DNA from: Saprospiraceae bacterium
GTDB taxonomy: Bacteria; Bacteroidota; Bacteroidia; Chitinophagales; Saprospiraceae
Assembly (NCBI GenBank): GCA_019187365.1
Contig: JABARE010000029.1
Span: 1-64,000, forward strand
Direction of reading: 5' to 3'
DNA: 64,000 nt
The position numbers were made by a program, and so were the translations under genes. The notes below the pieces were generated by a model, which did no database searches, was not told the DNA's origin, and saw only the letters and a program-made list of their open reading frames with translations. Positions 17,716 through 26,558 of this stretch are shown piece after piece. Every line of letters starts with the position of its first letter. Positions within the stretch are counted from its first letter, which is position 1.

Positions 17716-18161
17716 AAACCTCGCGACTCTTCCTTGCTCTTTTGCGGACAACTCAATTTCGCGCTCACTTGTAGCAAGCGGCCAAACCTGCTGATTCGAT
17801 CGGGAATGCTCCTTTAATGAATTTCCTTTCAAAATGCATCATTTCTTTCCACCGCGTATTGGGTTTCACAGCAGCCTATATGGCATCGCGTCATACCGGG
17901 GTAAAGCTTGGTTTTTGTTGATCCAATGGTACTTTAAACTGGACTTTTCCTAGATTGAATTAACACTTGTTAGTTCTCGTCACCCTGGGGCGAACACGTC
18001 CCTCTTGATGTGGCTTCGAAAGGGTTCAATTTATTCCTGAATGTCCTCACGAACGATCCTCTTTAAGACCGCTTACCCGCTGAACTATTTTAGAAACCAT
18101 GGCAAAACGCTTGCCCTTCCTGATTTTTGTTATCTTAGCCTGATAAACTGAACACTAAAAC
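17716..18161. other. Spacer between tandem T9SS paralogues
   Basis: This 446-base spacer has no gene. It carries a one-mismatch copy of the dispersed palindrome (ATTAAC-ACTT-GTTAGT, 17959-17974). Just before the next ATG is a TATCTTAG promoter-like element and a leader resembling that of paralogue A (TTAGC ... CACTAAA ... CATGAAAAAATC). The shared leader suggests that the duplication included the promoter. Confidence 0.45.
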
Positions 18162-19211
18162 ATGAAAAAATCTTTGCTGCTTTCTCTTCTCCTGCTTGCC
18201 CTGGGCACAGCAACCCTTGGCCAAAACTTGTTTACCGAAGATTTTGATTTCGGTCCATTGGACAGCCTTGAAAAGACACATGGGTGGGAACGATCAGGCG
18301 TTAATGGTCCCTACAACATTGCCGTTACCGCTCCCGGTCTTGAATATCCCGGATATGTGGGTTCCGGCAGAGGCAATACCTGCCTCATTACAAATTCAGG
18401 CGAAGGGGATGTGCTTCTTCATTCTTTTGCCTCTGTGAACTCGGGCTCCCTCTACCTTTCCTTTATGTTCAGGGTCGACTCCCTGCCATCAACTTCCTCC
18501 ATGGGGTATGGCATTTGCTTCAATCCCGGCGATGGAAGGACAAGTCTCAACACACAACTCTATATTAAGAGATTATCTGATAGCTCCTTTTCTGTTGGAA
18601 CGCGCAAATATGAAGGCCTGGCCAAGCATTATTCAAACGATACATTCTCAACAGGGCAAACCTATCTGGCCGTTCTTAAATATCAATTTGTGGCGGGAGC
18701 CGACAACGATACCAGCAGTCTGTACCTTTTCCAATATGGGGTCCCGGCCGCTGAACCCCCAATGCCCCTGGTAAGCTCTCACGACGGTCCGGATTTTATC
18801 AACATGGCCTTTGTCGTGTTGACCAACAACTACGCACAAAGCCCCCTATTTGACGGCGTTAAACTGCGCATTGACGGCATTCGCGTTGGCACTTCCTGGC
18901 AGTCGAGCGTTTGGGCCATGCCCACCTCCGTCCATTCCGGGAGCCGGGAATCCCTCATTCCGCTTTCCAATGTCCCCAACCCGTTTCGCAGCCATACCAG
19001 CCTTCAATATGAGCTTCCCTCCCGTGGCTGGGTCCTGGTTCAGTTGTTGAACGCTTCCGGACAACTTTGTGGTGAATTGCACCGCGGCTTCCAGGAGGCT
19101 GGCGTCCACCACCTTTTATGGGAAAGAAATGGCCTTCCTGCCGGACAATACACCTGTAGGCTGCTGTTTAATAACGAAGAAGCCAATCATCGCATGCTGC
19201 TCCTCGATTGA
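18162..19211 (+). CDS. T9SS-sorted secreted protein, tandem paralogue B
   Basis: This 349-residue sister of the preceding gene has the same domain order: signal peptide, LFTEDFDFGPLDSLEKTHGW domain, and T9SS sorting domain. Differences cluster between about residues 80 and 165, while residues 215-300 are almost identical, the pattern expected from divergence of one face or from partial gene conversion. No gap is needed to align the two. It has its own promoter-like element. Function unknown. Confidence 0.8.
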   Translation: MKKSLLLSLLLLALGTATLGQNLFTEDFDFGPLDSLEKTHGWERSGVNGPYNIAVTAPGLEYPGYVGSGRGNTCLITNSGEGDVLLHSFASVNSGSLYLSFMFRVDSLPSTSSMGYGICFNPGDGRTSLNTQLYIKRLSDSSFSVGTRKYEGLAKHYSNDTFSTGQTYLAVLKYQFVAGADNDTSSLYLFQYGVPAAEPPMPLVSSHDGPDFINMAFVVLTNNYAQSPLFDGVKLRIDGIRVGTSWQSSVWAMPTSVHSGSRESLIPLSNVPNPFRSHTSLQYELPSRGWVLVQLLNASGQLCGELHRGFQEAGVHHLLWERNGLPAGQYTCRLLFNNEEANHRMLLLD

Positions 19212-19511
19212 AGACCGCACGACGGAACGTCCGTCCCATCTATTCCTCTTCTTTAACTCTCCCCACACTGCTGCACCAGCCCTTCTCCCTTCTGCACACG
19301 GGGAGTGAATTCTCCAAATTATCGTAAATTTGATTGAATATGCATGGTGTGCTACACCTTGTGAAATGCCTCTTGATTCCTGGATCCGGCCTTGTTCCCT
19401 CAACGAGTCCCCTCTATAACTTATCTAATTCATCCCCGTGCGTTTGTTTTGATTTCATTTTTCAATGTCGCTGAGTTGCCAATTTTACCCACGCATTAAA
19501 TTTTACCCCCA

Positions 19512-22223
19512 ATGAAAAAACAATTGTGTTTTCTTTTACTCGTCGTGAATTCCTGCTGGCTGGGAGCACAAGCACCACAGGGTTTTAACTATCAGGGCGT
19601 GGCCCGCAATGCCAGCGGAGACCCAATCCGCAATCAGCTCATCTCGCTCCGCCTGAGCATGCTCTCTGATAGCCCAACAGGAACGGTAGTGTATTCTGAG
19701 ACCCACCAGACAACAACCGGCGACCTAGGCATTTTCAGCCTGCACGTCGGAACCGGCACACCTGCCGCTGGAACTTTTTCCTCCATCGGTTGGGGCGCTC
19801 ACACGCTCTGGCTCGAAGTCGAACTGGATGCCACCGGAGGAACAAACTACCAGTCGTTAGGCACCAGCCAGATCCTCTCGGTACCATACGCGTTGCATGC
19901 CGCAACCGTATCTGATAATGACGACGCCGACGCCGATCCGGCAAACGAACTGCAAACGCTTTCCAGATCCGGAAATACCATCACCATGTCGCATAACGGT
20001 GGTGCCGTTACCGACTCCGTCAACGATGCCGACGCAGATCCCGTCAACGAATTGCAAACGCTTTCCAGATCCGGAAATACCATCACCCTGTCCCATAACG
20101 GTGGCGCCATTACCGACTCCGTCAACGACGCCGACGCAGATCCCGCCAACGAGATACAGCAACTCTCGCTCAACGGCAGCACCCTCAAGCTCTCACAGGC
20201 CAACGAAGTGGATCTGAGTCCACTCAAATCTCCCTGGGTCGCCGTGCCGGGAGGCATTGAATACAACAATGGGATTGCATTCACCGATAGCCTGATATCG
20301 AGAAAACTCGTCTGGACAGGGTCTCCCCAGCCTCCTTACCTCAGCATCGAACCGGGGACAGCCTTCATCGCGCCTTCGCCATCCAATACTTCGTTCTGGC
20401 AGGGAACCCTGCTTCGCTTCGATGGCACCGATCCCGTCAGCCACAACGCAGTGCTCTCGATTGACTCGCTCGAATACTTTCGCGCCGGCACCGGGTTGCT
20501 GTTTTCATCGCGCTCCGTGCTTGATCCGTCGAAACTGCGCTTTGAATTTGGTTCTGCCCTTACGGAACTAACAACTGGTAGCCTTTATCACGACATCGGT
20601 TCCTACAACGCGCTATATACCGGTGTCGGGATGATCGCCCGGCAGGCGCTCACCCCGGACGATGTTTTCGAACGGATTGAACTTTTGCCCGACAGCCTGA
20701 CCATGTACAACGACGTCAAATGGAAAAATGTGTGGGTGGGAACGGAAGCCAGGCACAAAAACGGCGGTCTTCGCCTTTTTTCCGGAGCGAACGACCGCCT
20801 GATCGCTCACCTGGGAGCCTCGACGGGGACCAATGATCCTTTGCCCTTTCCTCGCCTGTCTCTGTTTGGAAATTCAGATGCTTCTTCCGCTACTCTGGGC
20901 GTTTCCAACGTCGACGGCTACCTCACCCTGTTCGGAAGCGGCGGATTCAACAGTGCGCAAAATGGTGTATTCGCAGCCGGAACATTGGACACCCTTCCAG
21001 GGCCAGGTGGTACTACTCTTTTCCTCTATAACGACCGCCTGCTTGCGGGAAACCAACCCGGTGGCAACAGCGGATATCTCCAAATCAACACCGCATTTCA
21101 AACTGCAGTCGCAGGAATGGAGTCTAACAACAATTCCCTGGGAAGGATTTATGCCAATGGGGAGTTCCGGATAAAGGATCCTATTCACCATGCATTCACC
21201 CACGCTTTTACCCCAGATGGCTTTATTCTGCAGGATATGGGGAACCAGCTTGCCGGCGGACTTTTGCTCGATCCCGCTGTTCCACATGCATCGCTGCTCA
21301 CCATCAATGGGTCATCCGGGGCGCCCAACTTTTTTGCAGGAGCCAATCTCTTTTCGGGAAGCGGGGATCACGGCCTCGCCGAAGTCTACGACAGCAACGG
21401 CATCGGAAGGGCAGGTATGATGGTGACCCTTTCAAACAACGGCATTCTCTATGCCAACAACGGCACCATTGACGTTCAGGAAGACTCAAAACTCGCCGCA
21501 CAACTCGGCCGCTGGGCGCTACTCCACATCAACCCCGACAATCAACTTCAGTTTTCATCGGCCATTGGCCCGCTGGGCCTCACCCCAAACACGGGAGCCG
21601 TGATCCTCAACGGTGACAACTCCTACGCAAATGTCTACGCGGGCAATAACTTTCTTTCCAACGACAACGATGCTGCAAACCGGGGCTTTGTGTCCGTAAA
21701 CGATCCACTCGGCGACCGCAAGGCTGGCATGTACGTCGACGACAACAACCAGGGTGTTCTCTATGCCGATATTAAAAATTTCTGCGTTGATCATCCGTCG
21801 GATCCTGAAAAACAGATCTGGTATGCCAGCCTTGAAGGGCCTGAAGCGGCTGCTTATGTTCGCGGAACCTCCGCGCTCCACGCCGGCGAAGCCTTTGTTC
21901 CCTATCCGGATCATTTTCGCGAAATTGCCCTCTCAGACGAGGCGACCATCCAACTCACGCCGCGCTCCGCCGAAACGTATGGCCTGGCTGTAGTGGACCA
22001 AAATGAACAGGGCTTCCGGGTCCGAGAACTCAAAGGAGGTATTGGCAACTTTGCCTTTTATTGGGAGGTTAAAGCCGTCCGCAAAGGCTATGAATCATAC
22101 GAAGTCATTCGGAATAAACCTTCCCAACCCGGTGTCCCTCCTGTCAGCCTGGACAAGTTAAACACTCCAAAAAATCTTACAGGAAATCACCGTGTCAGGC
22201 CAGTAAGAAACGAAAAGAACTGA
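19512..22223 (+). CDS. Large exported repeat-bearing surface protein
   Basis: This 903-residue protein has a signal peptide ending WLGAQA. The opening APQGFNYQGVARNASGDPIRN and SVPYALHAA are typical of Bacteroidota tail-fibre/adhesin-like proteins. A 34-residue repeat (DADADPxNELQTLS...) occupies about residues 137-215, followed by a long beta-rich region. The C-terminal block (FCVDHPSDPEKQIWYASLEG; YGLAVVDQNEQGFRVREL) is a conserved ending in such proteins and may be a processing or anchoring module. No T9SS sorting domain is visible, so the export route beyond Sec is unclear. Confidence 0.75.
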   Translation: MKKQLCFLLLVVNSCWLGAQAPQGFNYQGVARNASGDPIRNQLISLRLSMLSDSPTGTVVYSETHQTTTGDLGIFSLHVGTGTPAAGTFSSIGWGAHTLWLEVELDATGGTNYQSLGTSQILSVPYALHAATVSDNDDADADPANELQTLSRSGNTITMSHNGGAVTDSVNDADADPVNELQTLSRSGNTITLSHNGGAITDSVNDADADPANEIQQLSLNGSTLKLSQANEVDLSPLKSPWVAVPGGIEYNNGIAFTDSLISRKLVWTGSPQPPYLSIEPGTAFIAPSPSNTSFWQGTLLRFDGTDPVSHNAVLSIDSLEYFRAGTGLLFSSRSVLDPSKLRFEFGSALTELTTGSLYHDIGSYNALYTGVGMIARQALTPDDVFERIELLPDSLTMYNDVKWKNVWVGTEARHKNGGLRLFSGANDRLIAHLGASTGTNDPLPFPRLSLFGNSDASSATLGVSNVDGYLTLFGSGGFNSAQNGVFAAGTLDTLPGPGGTTLFLYNDRLLAGNQPGGNSGYLQINTAFQTAVAGMESNNNSLGRIYANGEFRIKDPIHHAFTHAFTPDGFILQDMGNQLAGGLLLDPAVPHASLLTINGSSGAPNFFAGANLFSGSGDHGLAEVYDSNGIGRAGMMVTLSNNGILYANNGTIDVQEDSKLAAQLGRWALLHINPDNQLQFSSAIGPLGLTPNTGAVILNGDNSYANVYAGNNFLSNDNDAANRGFVSVNDPLGDRKAGMYVDDNNQGVLYADIKNFCVDHPSDPEKQIWYASLEGPEAAAYVRGTSALHAGEAFVPYPDHFREIALSDEATIQLTPRSAETYGLAVVDQNEQGFRVRELKGGIGNFAFYWEVKAVRKGYESYEVIRNKPSQPGVPPVSLDKLNTPKNLTGNHRVRPVRNEKN
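19920..20160 (+). repeat. In-frame 102-bp tandem repeat
   Basis: The unit starting GATCC at 19935 recurs at 20037 and 20139, exactly 102 bp (34 codons) apart: two full copies and a partial third. The encoded unit is DADPxNELQTLSRSGNTI plus a variable strand and DSVND. The copies are nearly identical in DNA, so copy number can change by slippage or recombination. Confidence 0.85.
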
Positions 22224-22242
22224 AAAGCTCAACGGGCTTTTA
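22223..22242. terminator. Weak bidirectional hairpin between convergent genes
   Basis: AAAAGC and GCTTTT arms around a seven-base loop lie between the convergent stops at 22223 and 22240. The stem is short, so this is only a possible bidirectional terminator. Confidence 0.3.
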
Positions 22243-23493
22243 ATAGCACACAAAAGCACTTGGCCTGGACCAACCCGACCCCTGGTTGAATAAACTCATC
22301 CAGTAAATTCCCGTTGACAGATCCCCGGTTTGAACCGTGTTGCCGGGACCTGTGTCATATTCCCCGATCAAAACGCCCTGAGCACTCAGGATTATTGCCT
22401 TTGACCGTCTCTCTGAGGTGAAATATTTTACGATTCCGTCCGTCGAAGAAACTGCAGCCACCCAAACATCCTTCTGCTGTTGTTCCTCGTTTGCATTCCG
22501 TGTTATTGAGTCAAAAAACCAGGGAATAGCCGTCTCCTCCCTGGAAAAGAAATCGAACATCAATTGTCCAATTTTTTGTTCTCCCAGTGAACTCAGGTGC
22601 AAACCATCAGAGCCTACGTCTTCCTGACAATCCAGAAAAAACCCATCCTTTCTGGCAAGCTCCCCATCAGTCCAGCTATAATTGCCCCAGGTCGTGAAGG
22701 GAATTTCCTGGCCAGCGCCCGAATACCGGAACCCGGGTTTGCCAGCAATCACCTTTTCCATCAGAAAACGAACGGCCCACCCATTGTAATAATCGCGTGG
22801 ATGCAATAAGCCCTTACCCACGCCCCCGGCAACCGGGCTGGCATAGCCCGAATAGGCGCGTGCTGCGAGGTAACAGATCTTTACATTCGGAAACAGCTGA
22901 TGAACGGTTGTTAGCAAAATCCGGTATTCTGCGGTCAGCTCCTCGGCACATGCTGGAAATTGGGTGTTCCCATTGGCCGTATTTTCTGTCTCGATCCAAA
23001 CGACCTGGATCTGCTGAACTCCTATTCCAAGGCTGTCCAATAATTTTTGCGCCTCTATCCAATAATGGTCGGTCTTCTGATTCATTTTCTGAATGCCCTG
23101 GCCACCAATACACGTATTGACGAATTTCAACCTTGGGTTTATGCGAATATGAGCCTTAGCGATCCGGACAAACGCGTCGAATTCCGTTCGGGGATTGCTT
23201 GCCCCTATCGCCATAAAACCAATGATCCCATCCGGATCTTCGGCGCCCCTGGCGTTCAATGGCCTTACCTGTCCGGATATACGGACCGCATCATCGCGAT
23301 ACAGCGCAGGCTTTTCGTTTGATTGGTTTGCATAAAGTCCTCCTGTAAAAGCCATAAAAACTTCTCCGGTTTCAAAATCCGTAAGCGGTGTCAGACCGGA
23401 TGCAAGCCGGGAACAATCCTTCTGACCATATATAAAATTGAACATGGTCAGCATCAAAGCGATTGGATAACATACCTTCATTTTGAACACCAT
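22240..23493 (-). CDS. SGNH-hydrolase-like secreted protein with T9SS-like C-terminus
   Basis: This 417-residue exported protein has a signal peptide ending NFIYGQ (start at 23493 or 23481). GFMAIGASN could be block I of an SGNH/GDSL-type fold, NTCIGGQGIQ a block II/III-like glycine, and DGLHLSSLGEQKIGQ the catalytic D-x-x-H block near residue 315. The last 75 residues (VKYFTSERRSKAIILSAQG ... LSTGIYWMSL) resemble a T9SS sorting domain. It is likely an esterase or carbohydrate deacetylase delivered to the surface; the substrate is unknown. A near-match to the dispersed palindrome lies at 22900-22915. Confidence 0.65.
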   Translation of the reverse strand: MVFKMKVCYPIALMLTMFNFIYGQKDCSRLASGLTPLTDFETGEVFMAFTGGLYANQSNEKPALYRDDAVRISGQVRPLNARGAEDPDGIIGFMAIGASNPRTEFDAFVRIAKAHIRINPRLKFVNTCIGGQGIQKMNQKTDHYWIEAQKLLDSLGIGVQQIQVVWIETENTANGNTQFPACAEELTAEYRILLTTVHQLFPNVKICYLAARAYSGYASPVAGGVGKGLLHPRDYYNGWAVRFLMEKVIAGKPGFRYSGAGQEIPFTTWGNYSWTDGELARKDGFFLDCQEDVGSDGLHLSSLGEQKIGQLMFDFFSREETAIPWFFDSITRNANEEQQQKDVWVAAVSSTDGIVKYFTSERRSKAIILSAQGVLIGEYDTGPGNTVQTGDLSTGIYWMSLFNQGSGWSRPSAFVCY

Positions 23494-23674
23494 GTTTCTA
23501 TAGACCGGAGTTTTTTAAATTTGTTTAACCCAACTGTACCAAACGCTAAAAATCTTTTTGTTCTATGTTGATAACCTACGGCCATCCTCAGCAGGATACC
23601 CTGCGCCATTGTTCTCTTGCGCTTGTTGTCTGAGCTCCCACCACGATTTCTCTGCTTATATTGCGCAAAAAACC

Positions 23675-24610
23675 ATGTGTACCTACGCCTTAAAACGCAA
23701 TTTCTGCTGTTATCTGAAATGGTCGGCAATTATGGTAAGCCTGTTGCCGGGCATTTGCTCGCATTCCCGGGCCCAGGGCTGCAGCGATGCGGGAGTGTGC
23801 ACCAGCAGCATGCTTCGTGGCGATGATGTTCGCAAAGAAGAGGGTTTGCGGAATGCATTTTCTGTGGGCATATCCTACGGCAAAGCGGACTTCGACATCG
23901 GTGCAACCGCTGCTTTTCTGGAATTTTCGCGCCTTTTGGGAAATCGTTGGCAGATCAACCTGAGGTTGACGGCAGCCCGTCTGGCCAACGAAAGTTATGA
24001 GGCCTCGGGCCCCGGTGACCTGTATACAACTCTTCGGTACGCGATCCATGAGAACCTGTCTGTCAACGCAGGCGTAAAATGGCCCCTTTCCAACGGCAAC
24101 CTGAAGGATGATGAGATTGCCCTTCCCTTCGACTACCAGCCCAGCCTCGGTACCATTGACGTCCTGCTGGGCGCACAACTCCATCTTGGCCGGATTCTGC
24201 TCGGGCTGGCCTGGCAACAATCCCTTGGAGAAACCGACAACGACGCACCGCCTCCGATTGTACTCCCCAATCCGGGTACCAACTTGTTTTCCTACCGCCG
24301 CAAAGGGGACCTAGCCCTTCGAGCCATGTATCTTCTACCGTTGGAACCTCGCTGGAAACTGGGCGGCGGCGTACTGCCCATCCTGCATCTTGGCGACGAC
24401 ACCTATCGGGACCGGACAACCGACCAGTTGCGCGTTGTGCCGGGTTCTGGCAGCTGGACCCTCAATGCCAACGCCCTCGTCGAATACCTGCCGGGAGCAC
24501 GGCATCTTCTGCGGTTACAGGCAGGGGTTCCTTTGCGGGTCCGTCCGGTTCGCCCCGACGGTCTTACACGCAGTTTTGCAGCAGAATTTTCTTACCAATT
24601 CCACTTCTGA
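23675..24610 (+). CDS. Outer-membrane beta-barrel protein
   Basis: This 311-residue protein begins MCTYALKRNFCCYLKW; a signal peptide ends near SHSRAQG. The mature start CSDAGVCTSSML is followed by alternating hydrophobic strands (FSVGISYGKADFDIG, GDLYTTLRYAI, LSVNAGVKWPL, DVLLGAQLHLG) and a C-terminal aromatic FSYQFHF, as in outer-membrane barrels. ATG at 23675 is chosen because the open frame further upstream lacks a signal peptide. Ligand unknown. A palindrome copy follows the stop codon at 24624. Confidence 0.7.
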   Translation: MCTYALKRNFCCYLKWSAIMVSLLPGICSHSRAQGCSDAGVCTSSMLRGDDVRKEEGLRNAFSVGISYGKADFDIGATAAFLEFSRLLGNRWQINLRLTAARLANESYEASGPGDLYTTLRYAIHENLSVNAGVKWPLSNGNLKDDEIALPFDYQPSLGTIDVLLGAQLHLGRILLGLAWQQSLGETDNDAPPPIVLPNPGTNLFSYRRKGDLALRAMYLLPLEPRWKLGGGVLPILHLGDDTYRDRTTDQLRVVPGSGSWTLNANALVEYLPGARHLLRLQAGVPLRVRPVRPDGLTRSFAAEFSYQFHF

Positions 24611-24623
24611 TTTGCATCGGTAA

Positions 24624-24639
24624 ACTAACGAACGTTTGT
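24624..24639. repeat. Dispersed palindrome, copy 4 (between convergent genes)
   Basis: ACTAAC-GAAC-GTTTGT fits the motif. It lies between two convergent stop codons, where it cannot control transcription initiation of either gene. Confidence 0.6.
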
Positions 24640-24664
24640 TCATACAAAAAAGCATTCACTGTTC

Positions 24665-25558
24665 TCAGCGAAGTACTTTCTTTTTGACAACTCCTCCCGA
24701 CACCTCTTTTACTCCGGTGATGTATAGAAATGCCGCGGGATCTATCTCCAAAATTGCCTTGCGCATGCGGTGGATTTCCAATCGCGTTACAATGGTCACG
24801 ATGATCTGGCAATCATGGCTGACCTCGTATGCCCCCGGTAAAAAACCGCGCTCTCCTCGATATACCGAGATGGCCTTGTTGAAATCCTTGACGATCATTT
24901 CCTTGATGGCTTCCTCCCTCGAAGAAATGATGGTCAGCGCTGTGTATTCTTCAAATCCATCCACTACATAATCTGCCGTTCGAATGGCCGTGAAGTAGGT
25001 GAGCAGTGAATACATTCCCGTTTCCAGGCCAAAATTCATCGCTGCCGTCAGTATGATGGCGCTGTTGAACAACATCACCCACTCACTCGTCGAGAAACCG
25101 TATTTCTGGTTGGTGTAGTCTGCCAGCACTTCCATTCCGTCTATGACCCCACCTGCTTTGATCACCAACCCAATGCCCAACCCAATGAAAAAACCTCCGA
25201 ATACGGCAATGAGCACTTTGTCGTTTGTCACCGGCTCTATATCGAATAAGCGAAGGGCCAGCACCAGCAGCAGAACCGCTACCAGGGTTTGAATCGCAAA
25301 GGTCTTCCCTATCTTCCGGTACCCAATATAAACAAAGGGCAGGTTGAGAAAGAAAAGAAAAGCTGCAATGTCGACGTGGGTCAATTCGTGCAGGAGAATA
25401 GACAAACCGGTGATGCCCCCGTCCAGAAAGCGGTTGGGGATCATAAACCCCTTCAGGGCCAGACTGGCAAAAACAACTCCGGCAATGGTGAGTAACAGCT
25501 CTTTCGGCGAAGCGATTTTTTTCCAGTCGACGTGCTGTTCAGCGATGTGTCCGTGCAT
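24665..25558 (-). CDS. YitT-family membrane protein (DUF161 and DUF2179)
   Basis: This 297-residue inner-membrane protein has five or six membrane segments over the first 210 residues (FMIPNRFLDGGITGLSILLH, GLGIGLVIKAGGVIDGMEVLA). A soluble DUF2179 domain follows (ALTIISSREEAIKEMIV, GAYEVSHDCQIIVTIV, DPAAFLYITGVKEVSGG). The layout is that of YitT-type proteins, whose transported substrate and function are unknown. Start ATG at 25558. Confidence 0.88.
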   Translation of the reverse strand: MHGHIAEQHVDWKKIASPKELLLTIAGVVFASLALKGFMIPNRFLDGGITGLSILLHELTHVDIAAFLFFLNLPFVYIGYRKIGKTFAIQTLVAVLLLVLALRLFDIEPVTNDKVLIAVFGGFFIGLGIGLVIKAGGVIDGMEVLADYTNQKYGFSTSEWVMLFNSAIILTAAMNFGLETGMYSLLTYFTAIRTADYVVDGFEEYTALTIISSREEAIKEMIVKDFNKAISVYRGERGFLPGAYEVSHDCQIIVTIVTRLEIHRMRKAILEIDPAAFLYITGVKEVSGGVVKKKVLR

Positions 25559-25655
25559 GGTACAGCAATGATAAGGAATTGAACCTTGTCATGCGCCCTC
25601 GCGATCTGCACAAAATTTTCGGTACTCCTCTCTAAGTTCGTATCTTGACCTGCAT

Positions 25656-26495
25656 ATGCCCCCTGCACCTCCATCCGGGATCTTTGGCTCCGACGCGTTC
25701 TCCCCCGCCGAAATTGCCGAACGCGTTGAACAACTCGGCGTTGCCAAGGCGCGTCTTCCCCTTTTCTCCCTCTTCCTGCTGGGGCTGCTCGCTGGCGGAT
25801 TCATCGCCCTGGGTGCTATGTACTATACCCTGGTCGCCTCTGATCCGACTCTGGGTTTTGCAGCCAAACGCGTTTTGGGCGGAGTGGTTTTCAGCCTTGG
25901 CCTGCTCCTGGTCGTGGTGGCCGGGGCCGAACTTTTCACAGGAAACAACCTGCTGGTCATGGCCTGGGCTGACCGCAAACTCACAAGCTCTGAGCTTCTC
26001 CGCAACTGGGGTCTCGCCCTTCTCGCCAATTTCCTGGGCGCCTTCGGCCTCGCCCTGCTTGTCTTGTACTCAGGACACCCCGGCATGAATGCTCAGCTCG
26101 TTAGGGAACAATACATATCCATTGCTCAGGCTAAGCTCTCCCTGCCCTTTGCCAGTGCTTTTTTTAGCGGCGTACTCTGCAACGCACTCGTGTGCCTGGC
26201 CGTATGGATGGCACAAGCCGGCAGGTCTGTAATCGACAAAGCCGTTGCCATCCTGTTTCCTGTGTCGGCTTTTGTTGCCGCCGGATTCGAACACTGCGTT
26301 GCCAATATGTACCTGATTCCACTGGGCATACTTCTCTCCGATACAAACACCCCGGCCACAAGCGGCCCGTTGCTGAACTGGGCAAATTTTATTGCCAGCC
26401 TGCTTCCCGTCGTTCTCGGAAACATCGCCGGAGGCAGTATCCTCGTTGCTGCCATTTATTACCTCATCTATAAAAGAAAATTCCTCAATGCCTGA
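25656..26495 (+). CDS. Formate/nitrite transporter (FNT) family channel
   Basis: This 279-residue inner-membrane protein has six membrane segments and the FNT pore pattern: VVVAGAELFTGNNLLVMAWADRK after segment 2, SGVLCNALVCLAVWMA in segment 4, and AAGFEHCVANMYLIPLGIL with the conserved E-H-x3-N in segment 5. Relatives conduct formate, nitrite or hydrosulphide; the exact anion cannot be told. It stands alone, divergent from the YitT gene. Confidence 0.92.
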   Translation: MPPAPPSGIFGSDAFSPAEIAERVEQLGVAKARLPLFSLFLLGLLAGGFIALGAMYYTLVASDPTLGFAAKRVLGGVVFSLGLLLVVVAGAELFTGNNLLVMAWADRKLTSSELLRNWGLALLANFLGAFGLALLVLYSGHPGMNAQLVREQYISIAQAKLSLPFASAFFSGVLCNALVCLAVWMAQAGRSVIDKAVAILFPVSAFVAAGFEHCVANMYLIPLGILLSDTNTPATSGPLLNWANFIASLLPVVLGNIAGGSILVAAIYYLIYKRKFLNA

Positions 26496-26558
26496 TTTCA
26501 ATCGTGCCCTGCGTCCCCATCGCGTTTTATTCGCTTCACCAAACTTCTTCCGTTTGCC

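Noticed and set aside
19920..20160. Regular repeats considered as a CRISPR array
   Set aside because: Units are contiguous, in frame and code for a 34-residue protein repeat; there are no unique spacers.
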